From Amycolatopsis sp. MtRt-6 (GTDB lineage Bacteria; Actinomycetota; Actinomycetes; Mycobacteriales; Pseudonocardiaceae), in the NCBI RefSeq assembly GCF_017308975.1, contig NZ_JADWPD010000026.1, positions 105,313 to 169,312 on the forward strand: a stretch of 64,000 nt of DNA. The letters are read 5' to 3'. Under the pieces are notes generated by a model. The model was given only the letters and a program-made list of their open reading frames with translations. It ran no database searches and was not told the DNA's origin. The position numbers and the translations under genes were made by a program. Shown here piece after piece: positions 44,428-52,976 of this stretch; position 1 is the first letter of the stretch; each line of letters starts with the position of its first letter.

Positions 44428-45657
44428 TCATGCTGTGAATGGGAGTGGTTCGTGGAGGTTGTTGCGCCTTGGTTTGCGGCGTCGGTCGATGAATACCGGT
44501 GGCAGGAACTCCGGCAGGCCGTCGGTGGCGATGCGGACTTCCCAGCCGGAGCGGTGCAGGAGCCGGTGGTGGTGGGCGCACATCAGCACCAGGTTGGTGA
44601 GATCTGTGGGGCCGCCGTCTGCCCAGTGCCGGATGTGGTGACCTTGACAGTGCCGGGGTGGCCGATGACAGCCCGGGAACGCGCAGCCTCGGTCGCGGAG
44701 GAAGAGGGCGCGGCGGAGTCCGGCGGAGATGAGGCGGCGGAGGCGGCCGAGGTTGAGGGGTTCGCTTTTGTCGCCGAGGACTGCGGGGATGATCATGGCG
44801 TCGCAGGCGTGCACCCGCGCTTCGGCGGCGGTCATGGCGCCGGTGTCGCCGAGGGTGGCCTTGCCGACGCCGGATTTCAGGTCTTCCAATGACACGGCGA
44901 CCATGAGGTGGGCGCGTTCTCCGGCCTGCATCGGCAACTCCGGAGAATTCAGAGCCAGGTCGACGGCATCGGAGAAGGCATCCCCGTAACGCTGCGGGGT
45001 GGTGCGAAAGTCGGGACCCTCGTCGCCGGTGCGGCGCTCGGCCAGGGCATCCAGCAACGCGTGGGCGCGGGTGCCTGTCTCATCGTCGAACCGGCCGCTC
45101 AGTTCCCAGATGCCGGTTCTTTTGCGGCGCAGGAACAGCTCCCGGGTCGGGGCGGCGGGTTCGGTGTCGTCGGGGGCGGGCCCGTCGGGGACGAGGTGGG
45201 CGAGGATGCGGGCGCCGAGGGCGGCGACCTGCTTGTGCCCGGCCTCCTCGGCGAAAGCCAGCAGGTTGGCCTCGGCACTCACGCCATGCTCGGGCGGGAC
45301 CTGGGTCAGGACGTTGGTGATCACGTCGATCATCGGGTTGCTCAACCGCCCGGCGCGGGCGGCAGCGCCGGTGGCGGGCGCGAGTGCGGGGATGGGGCTG
45401 CCGTCGAGGTTGCGGCCGGGGTTGAGCAGGCGGGCGCGTTTGATCAGCCGTTCCGTAGCCGGCTTCGGCATATCGGCCAGATGCTCCAGCAGGCGGGCGG
45501 CGGAGCGGTAGCCGAACAGCTCCATCACCCCCCGCTGCTCGATTTCCACCAGCACCGCACCAAGTTCGGCCTCAGCGGACCGCATCGACGCGACTAGCTC
45601 ACTGAGGCGGTCGGCGAGAGCCACCGCCTCGGAGGAGAGAGCCGCGTCGTTGGTCAT
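44428..45657 (-). CDS. DUF222/13E12-type protein with HNH endonuclease domain
   Basis: This 409-residue protein has an N-terminal DUF222 region (about residues 1-290, RSAARLLEHLADMPKPAT) and a C-terminal HNH domain with CAFPGCHRPPRHCQGHHIRHW and CAHHHRLLH, supplying the zinc cysteines and catalytic His pair. It belongs to the REP13E12-like family, present in many copies in actinobacterial genomes. The family is suspected of mobility-related nuclease activity but is uncharacterised. No terminal repeats were seen around it. It lies beside two damaged loci (43719-44360 and 46363), which may mark a rearrangement hotspot. Confidence 0.88.
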   Translation of the reverse strand: MTNDAALSSEAVALADRLSELVASMRSAEAELGAVLVEIEQRGVMELFGYRSAARLLEHLADMPKPATERLIKRARLLNPGRNLDGSPIPALAPATGAAARAGRLSNPMIDVITNVLTQVPPEHGVSAEANLLAFAEEAGHKQVAALGARILAHLVPDGPAPDDTEPAAPTRELFLRRKRTGIWELSGRFDDETGTRAHALLDALAERRTGDEGPDFRTTPQRYGDAFSDAVDLALNSPELPMQAGERAHLMVAVSLEDLKSGVGKATLGDTGAMTAAEARVHACDAMIIPAVLGDKSEPLNLGRLRRLISAGLRRALFLRDRGCAFPGCHRPPRHCQGHHIRHWADGGPTDLTNLVLMCAHHHRLLHRSGWEVRIATDGLPEFLPPVFIDRRRKPRRNNLHEPLPFTA

Positions 45658-45809
45658 GTCTCCAAGTTACCGGCGATCGAACACAGGGTCATCACTCGAT
45701 ACGGTGGGAACAAAAGGTAAAGCCGCTGTCCGCACCCGAGAACACCGAAAACCACGCCACGGCGAAGCCGTGCTTGAAACCCAGCCACCTCTTCTCGCCG
45801 CCCGAGGTT

Positions 45810-46385
45810 CTACCGGTCCATAGTGGACGGTCGTGGCCGAGACGGCTCCGCGGCGCCCGGCTCGGCGGCGGGACGCACGCGGAAGACCTGGCGGACCAAG
45901 CCGATCCCCCAGACGAGCGTCAACGCGATCACCGTGGGGTTCTTCAGGAACAGCAGGACGGCGAGGTAAGTCTGCCGGGCGGGCTCGGGTAGCAGCGTCG
46001 CCAGGACGTGTTCGGCCAGGACTTCGAAGACGAGGACGGCCGCGCCGAGGAACGCGCTCTGCCACAGCAGGCTGCGCCAGTGCTTGCGCGCGAACGCCCG
46101 GCCCGCGCTCCAGCGGAGGGTCAGTCCGCGCATTGCGAGGCGCCAGAGCAGGACCACCAGGACGATCCGGGCGGCCAGGACGACGACCTCGGAGGCGAGG
46201 GCGGCGCCGTGGGGGATCTGCCCAGTCCAGTTGACCACGAACAACCGCTGGATCGAGGCGATCGACGACAGGCCCACGATGGGCCGCCAGTTGCCGGCGT
46301 AGCAGCGCCAGGTCCAGCTCGGCACTTCCAGTGCTCGCCTCAGGTCGCCGTTCCACGAAGCGGTGGGCGCGAGCCTGGGCGTGAC
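45810..46385 (-). CDS. Putative four-helix membrane protein, unknown family (5' end uncertain)
   Basis: This 191-residue product has about four hydrophobic helices (VVVLAARIVLVVLLWRLA, SAFLGAAVLVFEVLAEHVL, LTLVWGIGLV) and a polar C-terminal tail. Convincing sequence starts around WNGDLRRALEV. The only start found upstream is a GTG at 46385, which lies inside the divergent MarR gene. The first residues (VTPRLAPTA) may not be natural. I do not recognise the family. The 5' end seems to have been joined to the MarR gene. Confidence 0.5.
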   Translation of the reverse strand, partial: VTPRLAPTASWNGDLRRALEVPSWTWRCYAGNWRPIVGLSSIASIQRLFVVNWTGQIPHGAALASEVVVLAARIVLVVLLWRLAMRGLTLRWSAGRAFARKHWRSLLWQSAFLGAAVLVFEVLAEHVLATLLPEPARQTYLAVLLFLKNPTVIALTLVWGIGLVRQVFRVRPAAEPGAAEPSRPRPSTMDR

Positions 46386-46728
46386 GGCGGTGGACCAGCG
46401 CGCCCTCGCGATGATCGCGGCCGCCGGTTCGATGTCGGCGGGGGACCTGGCCAAGCAGATCGGCCTCACCCCGGGCGCGGTGACGGGGCTGGTCGACCGG
46501 CTCGAGCGCGCGGGGCTCGCCCACCGCGCACCGGACCCGGCCGACCGCCGCCGGCTCGTGATCACGGCCGTGCCCGGAGCGTTCGGAAAGGTCTTCGCCG
46601 GCCTCGACGCGGCCATGGCCGAGCTGAGCGGCCGCTACACCCCGGCCGAGCAGGCGGTGATCGCGGACTGGGTGACGCGCACGATCGACGTCTTGCGTGC
46701 GCAGACCCGGTTGCTCACGAAGCGGTGA
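46363..46728 (+). CDS. MarR family regulator, N-terminally truncated
   Basis: The winged-helix core is intact: LGVTAVDQRALAMIA, SAGDLAKQIGLTPGAVTGLVDRLERAGL and the DPADRRRL wing, followed by a C-terminal dimerisation helix. The first usable start is GTG 46363, giving 121 residues against a usual 140-160. Family-like sequence (SPFHEAV) continues upstream in frame to the TAG at 46300, but contains no start codon, so the original N-terminal helix has been lost. Its 5' end overlaps the divergent membrane-protein gene. DNA binding could survive but dimerisation is probably weakened. Confidence 0.7.
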   Translation: MGASLGVTAVDQRALAMIAAAGSMSAGDLAKQIGLTPGAVTGLVDRLERAGLAHRAPDPADRRRLVITAVPGAFGKVFAGLDAAMAELSGRYTPAEQAVIADWVTRTIDVLRAQTRLLTKR

Positions 46729-46783
46729 TGCCGTCCGCCCGGGTGCGCTACCGTTGCCGGGTCCGCAGACACCGGGGGGAATC

Positions 46784-47962
46784 ATGCGTCGACTGGTCGT
46801 CTCCGCCGCTTGCGCCGTGCTGCTGGCCGGCGGCACCGGTACCGCCGCCGCGGAACCGGACTCGCGGCAAACCGCGTTGGACGTCGCCGTGCAGGCCGGG
46901 AACGTCGGGATGATCGCCGTCGCGGCGGATCCGGGTGGGCGGTGGCGGGGGCGGGCCGGGGTCGCCGACGTCGTCACCGGGGCGAAACCCGATACCGGTG
47001 GGCGGTTCCGCATCGGCAGCGTGTCCAAGACGTTCACCGCGACGCTCGTGCTCAAGCTCGCCGCGAAGGGCAGGCTGCGGCTGGACGACCCGATCGCGAA
47101 GTACCTGCCCGGCCTGCTGCCGTACCCGGAGCCGATCACCGTGCGGCAGCTGCTGCAGCACACCAGTGGCGTGCCCCGGGACCTGGCGCCGCAGTACACC
47201 TGGACCACCGCCGAGGAAGTGGACACCGAACGCTTCGTGCACTTCGGCGAAGTCGAGGCGATCCACGGCAGCACCGTGCAGCCGCTGCTGTTCCCGCCGG
47301 GCACGAGCTGGGCGTACTCCAACACCGGCTACAACGTGCTGGCCCTGCTGGTGGAGAAGCTCACCGGCCGGGAGTTCGAGCAGGTGCTCGCCGACTGGAT
47401 CACCGGGCCGCTGCGCTTGGCGGACACCTTCCTGCCGCGGGACTTCCCGTGGGTCCCGCGCCCGGCCCTCCGCGGGTACGAGCAGCTCTACCCGGCGCCG
47501 CGGGGGCTGACGGACGTCACCGTCTACAACTTCAGCCGCTACTTCGGCGCGGGCAACATCATTTCGAGCGCGGCAGACCTGAACCGCTTCTTCCACGCGC
47601 TGGTCGGCGGCGAGCTGTTGCCGGCCGACGTGCTGGCGCAGATGAAGACCACGGTGCCGTGGCCGGGCGAGGGCGGGCTGGTCGGCTACGGGCTCGGGCT
47701 GATGCGCATTTCCCTGTCCGGGATCTGCGGTCCCGGCGCCCCCGATGTCTGGGGCCACGGCGGAGACGTGCCCGGGTACAACACGTGGAGCATGAGCGAC
47801 GCGGCCGGCACGCGGGGGATCACGGTCGCGTCGAGCCCCGACCTGACGGCCTCGCCCGCCGCGGCGTCCCGCCGGATCCTGGCGATGGTCACGGAGTTCT
47901 GTACGCCGGACCTGCCGGCGGCCCCGGAACGCGCCGCGCGGATCCAGGCCGCGCTGCGTTGA
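46784..47962 (+). CDS. Secreted serine hydrolase of the beta-lactamase/D-Ala-D-Ala carboxypeptidase fold
   Basis: This 392-residue exported protein (Sec signal ending AAAEP) belongs to the beta-lactamase family 12 / class C-like group. All three motifs are present: SVSK with Ser79 and Lys82, YSN starting at Tyr178, and HGG with His325. The region NTGYNVLALLVEKLTG is typical. Members act as D-alanyl-D-alanine peptidases, esterases or lactamases; the substrate cannot be told. The ATG follows GGGGGGA and the gene starts 55 bases after MarR in the same direction. The 257 bases after its stop hold no visible gene. Confidence 0.9.
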   Translation: MRRLVVSAACAVLLAGGTGTAAAEPDSRQTALDVAVQAGNVGMIAVAADPGGRWRGRAGVADVVTGAKPDTGGRFRIGSVSKTFTATLVLKLAAKGRLRLDDPIAKYLPGLLPYPEPITVRQLLQHTSGVPRDLAPQYTWTTAEEVDTERFVHFGEVEAIHGSTVQPLLFPPGTSWAYSNTGYNVLALLVEKLTGREFEQVLADWITGPLRLADTFLPRDFPWVPRPALRGYEQLYPAPRGLTDVTVYNFSRYFGAGNIISSAADLNRFFHALVGGELLPADVLAQMKTTVPWPGEGGLVGYGLGLMRISLSGICGPGAPDVWGHGGDVPGYNTWSMSDAAGTRGITVASSPDLTASPAAASRRILAMVTEFCTPDLPAAPERAARIQAALR

Positions 47963-48219
47963 CGCGGGTTGCGCCGACCCCCGCCCGCGCCGGGCGGCCG
48001 GGCTCGTGCCGCAGCCCCGAGCCGGCGTGGGTCGACAGCGTGGCCCGCGGCGCCGCCCGGCTTCGGTCGCGATACTCGGCGAACAGGCCGGCCGGTGCCG
48101 GTACCGGCTTTCGAGGTCGGGCCGGACGGTGACCGCGGCCCGGTGAACATCCCGCCGGCGGCGGCGGCCGGGCCCCGTCGTGCGACGATCGGCGGGGAAC
48201 CCGGACCGGAGGAAGACCC

Positions 48220-51200
48220 TTGCCCCTCGTGCACGCTCTGTGGTCTCCGGGCCGCGGCCTGGTTCTCTGGGCGGAGCACGACCGGCGCCCGGTGGGCACG
48301 TCGAGCCGCTCGACGCGGATCGCGCTCTCGCACCCGTTCGCCGTCTCCAGCTCGGACCTGACCGCTCTGCATCCCGGCAAGCCCACCTCGGTGACCTTGC
48401 TGCTGCCGTCGCGGGCGAACCGGCCGCTCGCCGCCACCGAGCTGCAGGCAGGCGGCAAGCCACGTGGCCCGGCGCCGTCGCTGCGGGCGTGGTCCGTGCC
48501 CGCGTTGGTCGTGGACGCGGCCGAGCTGGACGACCTCGACTGCTCCGCCTCCTACGGCGCTTCGGTCACCCACCTGCAGGCCGTTGCCCGCCTGGCCGGG
48601 GATCTGGTGCGCCGCGGTCGGGTACTGCCGACGCTGCTCCGGCGGGGCGACGCGGCGGAGGCCCGGTGGCGCCCGGTGCTGCAGGGCGTGGACTTCGTCG
48701 CGTTCGACGCGCTGGTGGCGGCCATGCCGCCGGTCGGGCGGGCCGAACAGATCGCGCCGCTCATCGGGGCCTCGCCGCGGGCGCTCGGCACCGATGCCCT
48801 GCACACCCTGGTCGACGCCGCGGTCCGGGACCGGCTGGCGCGGGCCGAGCCGCCCGTCGACCTGCGTGGGGGCCAGGGCGCGGCCGGGGTGTGGCTGGCC
48901 GCTCTGCAGGGCGGCGATCCCCGCGTCGACCTGCCACTGGACGAACTCCGCGTCCTGGCTGAGGCCGTCGCGAAGTGGGACGAGGTCGCCGACACCGACG
49001 TCGTCGACGGCCGGGCCTGCTTCCGGCTGGCCGAGGTCCGCACCCTGCGGCAGCCGGACGCGGACGATCCCGACGACCAGACCGGCGACGGCACCAAGTG
49101 GCAGCTGCAGTTCCTCCTGCGTGCCACGGCCGATCCGAGCCTGCTGCTGTCGGCCGGGCAGATCTGGTCCGGCGAGGCGAACGGCCTGGTCCGGGACCCG
49201 CGGGGACTGCTCGTCGCCGAACTGGGCCGGGCCGCGCTGGTGGAACCGGTGCTGGCGCCGGCCCTGCGCCGGACGCAGCCGTCCGAGTACGACCTGACCG
49301 TCGAAGAAGCCGAACGCTTCCTCACCTCGGGGGCGAACCGGCTGATCGAGGCCGGGTTCGAAGTGCAGCTCCCGGCCACCTGGGACGGCCGGCGCCGGCT
49401 CGGGCTGCGGCTGTCCGTCCGCAGCACGCCGGCCGAGCAGGTCGTCGCCTGCACCCGGGTCGGCCGCGACGAGCTCGCCGCGTTCCGCTGGTCGATCGCG
49501 GTGGGCGACGACGAGATCGGCGAAGAAGAGCTGGGCAGGCTCGTCGCGGCGAAGACACCGCTGGTGCGGCTGCGGGGGCGGTGGATCAGCGTCGACGCCG
49601 ACCGGCTCCGCGCCGGTCTCGAGTTCCTGCGCCGGGACCCGGCCCGGCAGAACCGCCGCCCCACCGCGGCCGAGCTGCTGGAAACAGTCCACTTGGGACT
49701 GGAGACGCCGCTGCCGGTCGTCGACGTCCGCGCCGACGGCTGGGTCGGGGACGTCCTGGCCGGGCGGGTCCGGCAGACGCTGCGGCCGGTCGAGCTGCCG
49801 CCGTCGTTCCAGGCCACGCTGCGCCCCTACCAGCAGCGGGGCGTGGCCTGGCTCGCGTTCATGTCGGCGCTGGGACTCGGCGCCTGCCTGGCCGACGACA
49901 TGGGCCTCGGCAAGACCGTCCAGACGCTGGCGCTCGAAGCGCTCGAGCGGGCGGACGGCGAGCGCCGTCCGACGCTGGTGCTGTGCCCGATGTCGCTGGT
50001 CGGCATGTGGCAGCGGGAGGCGGCGAACTTCGCCCCGGGCCTGCGGGTCCACGCCCACCACGGCAGTGCGCGCGGGCACGGGGACGCGCTCGCCGCGCAG
50101 GTGGCCGCGGCCGACCTCGTCGTCACGACCTACGCCACCGCCGCCCGCGACGCCGGCGAGCTCGAGACGTTCGACTGGCGACGCCTGGTGCTCGACGAAG
50201 CGCACGCCATCAAGAACGCCGACACCGCGACGGCCAAGGCGGTGCGCCGGTTCCCGGCCGGGCACCGGCTCGCGCTCACCGGCACGCCGGTGGAAAACCG
50301 GCTGGCGGACCTGTGGTCGGTGCTGGACCTGCTCAACCCCGGGCTGCTCGGCAGCAGGTTCGAGTTCCGGCAACGGTTCGCCGTCCCGATCGAGCGCCGG
50401 GGCGACACCGCCGCGGCCGCCGCGCTGCGCCGGCGCACCCAGCCGTACCTGCTGCGCCGGGTGAAGACCGATCCCGCGATCGTCCCCGAGCTGCCCGAAA
50501 AGATCGAGATCCGGCAGGAGTACCGGCTCACCCGCGAACAGGGCACGCTGTACCGCGCGATCGTCGAGGAGATGATGAAGAAGATCGAGGACAGCCAAGG
50601 CATCAAGCGCCGCGGCAACGTCCTCGCCGCGATCACGAAGCTCAAGCAGGTCTGCAACCACCCCGCGCACCTGCTGCACGACGGTTCCCCGATCGGCGAC
50701 CGCTCCGGCAAGGTCACCCGCCTCGAAGAGGTCCTGGCGGAAATCCTCGCCTCGGGAGACCGGGTGCTGTGCTTCACGCAGTACACCGAATTCGGCCACC
50801 TGCTCGTGCCCCACCTGGCGGACCGGCTCGGCACCGAAGTCGGATTCCTGCACGGTGGCCTGGCCAAGGGGGCGCGCGACGCGATCGTGGACCGCTTCCA
50901 GTCCGGCGCCGGGCCGCGGATCTTGTTGCTCTCGCTCAAAGCCGGCGGCTCCGGGCTCACGCTGACCGCGGCCGGCCAGGTGCTGCACCTGGACCGCTGG
51001 TGGAACCCGGCCGTGGAGAACCAGGCCACCGACCGGGCGTTCCGGATCGGGCAGGGCCGCACCGTCCAGGTGCGGAAGTTCCTTTGCCCGGGCACCATCG
51101 AAGACCGCATCGACACCCTCATCACCAAGAAACGCGCGCTCGCGGGAATGGTGGTGGGCGAAGGCGAATCCTGGCTCACCGAACTGTCCACCGACGCGCT

Positions 51201-51243
51201 GCGCGAGGTGCTCACCCTGGGGGAGGACGCGATCGATGACTGA
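48220..51243 (+). CDS. SNF2-family DEAD/DEAH helicase (HelZ-like)
   Basis: This 1007-residue ATPase remodels or translocates along nucleic acid. A long N-terminal region (about residues 1-500, DUF3670-type) is followed by SNF2_N with Walker A DDMGLGKT at 559-566 and DEAH at 659-662, and a helicase C domain with LSLKAGGSGLTLTAA and the QATDRAFRIGQGR motif VI. It resembles mycobacterial HelZ. The start appears to be TTG, 7 bases after the GGAGG core of GGAGGAAG; a GTG 9 bases on is the alternative. It overlaps the SWIM protein gene by 8 bases, a conserved pairing in actinobacteria. Confidence 0.9.
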   Translation: MPLVHALWSPGRGLVLWAEHDRRPVGTSSRSTRIALSHPFAVSSSDLTALHPGKPTSVTLLLPSRANRPLAATELQAGGKPRGPAPSLRAWSVPALVVDAAELDDLDCSASYGASVTHLQAVARLAGDLVRRGRVLPTLLRRGDAAEARWRPVLQGVDFVAFDALVAAMPPVGRAEQIAPLIGASPRALGTDALHTLVDAAVRDRLARAEPPVDLRGGQGAAGVWLAALQGGDPRVDLPLDELRVLAEAVAKWDEVADTDVVDGRACFRLAEVRTLRQPDADDPDDQTGDGTKWQLQFLLRATADPSLLLSAGQIWSGEANGLVRDPRGLLVAELGRAALVEPVLAPALRRTQPSEYDLTVEEAERFLTSGANRLIEAGFEVQLPATWDGRRRLGLRLSVRSTPAEQVVACTRVGRDELAAFRWSIAVGDDEIGEEELGRLVAAKTPLVRLRGRWISVDADRLRAGLEFLRRDPARQNRRPTAAELLETVHLGLETPLPVVDVRADGWVGDVLAGRVRQTLRPVELPPSFQATLRPYQQRGVAWLAFMSALGLGACLADDMGLGKTVQTLALEALERADGERRPTLVLCPMSLVGMWQREAANFAPGLRVHAHHGSARGHGDALAAQVAAADLVVTTYATAARDAGELETFDWRRLVLDEAHAIKNADTATAKAVRRFPAGHRLALTGTPVENRLADLWSVLDLLNPGLLGSRFEFRQRFAVPIERRGDTAAAAALRRRTQPYLLRRVKTDPAIVPELPEKIEIRQEYRLTREQGTLYRAIVEEMMKKIEDSQGIKRRGNVLAAITKLKQVCNHPAHLLHDGSPIGDRSGKVTRLEEVLAEILASGDRVLCFTQYTEFGHLLVPHLADRLGTEVGFLHGGLAKGARDAIVDRFQSGAGPRILLLSLKAGGSGLTLTAAGQVLHLDRWWNPAVENQATDRAFRIGQGRTVQVRKFLCPGTIEDRIDTLITKKRALAGMVVGEGESWLTELSTDALREVLTLGEDAIDD

Positions 51244-51955
51244 GCCACTCCCGTGGTGGGCGACCCGGTTCGTCCGCGCGTTGACGTCGATCGGCGTCCC
51301 GCTGCCGGCGAAGGGCCAGGGGCGCGTCGCGTCCTTGACGGTCGGTGCCGGGCGGGTCGACGCCGAGGTGCGCGACGGCCGGCCGCACCAGGTGCGGATC
51401 GGCCTGGCGGCGTTCGGGAAAGCGGACTGGGCGGCGATCACCCACGCCCTCGCCGCGAAGGCGTCGCTCACCGTCCAGCTGCTGGGCGGCGAGCTGCCCC
51501 GCGACGTCGAACAGGTCTGCCAAACGGTCCGGCTGCCCTTGTTCCCGTCGGCGGCCCGCGAGGTTTCGCTGGACTGCACCTGCCCGGCCGCCGAAGTGCC
51601 CTGTGGCCACCTGAACGCCGTGTTCTCCGCGCTCGTGGCGCGGGTCGCGGAGGATCCGTTCACCGTCCTCGCGCTGCGCGGCCGGAACCGGGAGGCGCTG
51701 CTCGAGGAACTGAAGCACCGGCTGATCTCCGCCGAGCCACTCCACCCCGGCGACGGGTCCCCGGCCCTGACCGACGTCATGGCCACGTTCTTCGCCGGTG
51801 GTCCGGCCCCGGGCCTCGGTGGTGCGGCGCCATTGCACGCGCCGCGGACGGCGTCCGACGTGCTCCTGGACCAGGCGCCGCCGTTCGCGATCACGGTGGG
51901 TGGCGAAGTCGTCGCCGATCTGCTCCGGCCGGCCTACCGGGCCCTCACCGGTTAG
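51236..51955 (+). CDS. SWIM zinc-finger protein, partner of the SNF2 helicase
   Basis: This 239-residue cytosolic protein has a SWIM motif Cys114-x-Cys116-x6-Cys123-x-His125 (CTCPAAEVPCGH), a zinc finger for DNA or protein contact. The ATG lies within the last codons of the helicase gene, so the two are translationally coupled. SWIM proteins of this type are regularly encoded next to HelZ-like ATPases and presumably guide them to DNA; no function is proven. Confidence 0.88.
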   Translation: MTEPLPWWATRFVRALTSIGVPLPAKGQGRVASLTVGAGRVDAEVRDGRPHQVRIGLAAFGKADWAAITHALAAKASLTVQLLGGELPRDVEQVCQTVRLPLFPSAAREVSLDCTCPAAEVPCGHLNAVFSALVARVAEDPFTVLALRGRNREALLEELKHRLISAEPLHPGDGSPALTDVMATFFAGGPAPGLGGAAPLHAPRTASDVLLDQAPPFAITVGGEVVADLLRPAYRALTG

Positions 51956-52058
51956 CAGGGCGGGCCCTCACCCACCTGTGGGAGGTGCCGTAACGACGTG
52001 GCGACGCGGCGCGACTTGCCCCCCGGCACGGCCATTCGGCCCAGGAGGGGAGGCGTCG

Positions 52059-52736
52059 ATGTTCACGGACGGCTCTGACTTGCGGCTGGTCGAAGAGGCC
52101 GGGCGGGCTCCGGGCCGGAGTGTGCTGGCCGGCGCGTTCGCGCTGCTGGAGGCACTCGCCGACGCGAAGGCCGAACTGGGACTCACCGAGGCCGCCCGCC
52201 GGGCGGGGCTGCCCAAGTCCACCGCGCACCGGCTGCTGGAGCAGCTGTGCGGGATGGGCGCGGCCGAGCACCGCGTCCGCGGCTACGGCGTCGGGCCGAT
52301 GTTCGGCCGCCTGTGCGACGGCCGCGACCGCGGGCACGCGTGGATCCGCGCCGCCGCCGGACGGCCCGCGGTCCGGCTGGCCAAGCTCTCGCGCACGGAC
52401 GTCGTGGTGTGCGTGCTGTCCGCCGCCGAGGTCCTGGTGGTCGCGACGTTCGCCGGCCACTCGGCCCGGCTGCCGGTGGTCCGGCCGGGCACGGTCCTGC
52501 CGCCCCCGACCCCGTTCGCCGACGTGCTGCTGGGCGGGTGCGGCACGGGAACCGGCCCGGAGGTGGCCGGGCGGAGCTGCGCCGCGGCCCCGATCCACGC
52601 CCCGGACGGCCGGGTCGTCGCGGCGCTGGGCGTCCTGAGCCCCTCGGCCGACGAGCTACCGCGGCTGCGGCCGCTGGTGACGTCCGCCGCCGCGGAGGCC
52701 GGGCGCGAGCTGGCGGAACCGCTGCACCTCCGCTGA
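52059..52736 (+). CDS. IclR-family-like transcriptional regulator
   Basis: This 225-residue protein has an IclR-type winged helix (LTEAARRAGLPKSTAHRLLEQL) and a reduced effector domain (VVVCVLSAAEVLVVATF, APDGRVVAALGVLSP). It is slightly shorter than the usual 250 residues and several loops of the ligand domain are missing, so ligand sensing is doubtful. The ATG follows AGGAGGGGAGG. No adjacent target is obvious; the gene stands between the helicase pair and the giant gene. A hairpin repeat follows its stop. Confidence 0.8.
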   Translation: MFTDGSDLRLVEEAGRAPGRSVLAGAFALLEALADAKAELGLTEAARRAGLPKSTAHRLLEQLCGMGAAEHRVRGYGVGPMFGRLCDGRDRGHAWIRAAAGRPAVRLAKLSRTDVVVCVLSAAEVLVVATFAGHSARLPVVRPGTVLPPPTPFADVLLGGCGTGTGPEVAGRSCAAAPIHAPDGRVVAALGVLSPSADELPRLRPLVTSAAAEAGRELAEPLHLR

Positions 52737-52750
52737 GCGACCCCGGCAAA

Positions 52751-52835
52751 GCGCCCCAAGGTGGCCTTGGTTGCGTTCAACGCACCGAAGGCCGCCTTGG
52801 GTGCGTTGGACGCACCGAAGGCCACATTGGGGCGC
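52751..52835. repeat. Dispersed inverted repeat, probable terminator
   Basis: Outer arms at 52751-52768 and 52818-52835 match at 17 of 18 positions. Inside are two near-identical units each containing GCGTT, ACGCACCGAAGGCC, so the element folds as a long imperfect hairpin. It follows the IclR stop and shares its outer arm exactly with 3977-3994. Confidence 0.7.
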
Positions 52836-52976
52836 TTGGGGACAGGAGCCGAGGGGCGCGGCGGGTCCGGGTCCACTGAGCGGACCCGGCTCTTCCCGAA
52901 GATCCGTCCCTTTTGTCAGTCTCGCCCGGTGAGCGGCGCCGGTCTTCCGTGCGCCCGCGACAGTGGAGGTTGACCC

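Noticed and set aside
44002..44892. Plus-strand open frame opposite the HNH gene
   Set aside because: Only its first part carries decayed aldo/keto reductase fragments; the rest mirrors the DUF222/HNH gene.
47963..48219. Possible small gene in the 257-base gap before the helicase
   Set aside because: Open frames there lack ribosome sites and have Arg/Pro-rich shadow composition; nothing convincing is present.
47686..51894. Minus-strand open frame of 1402 codons opposite the helicase genes
   Set aside because: Shadow of the SNF2/SWIM genes; no recognisable domain.
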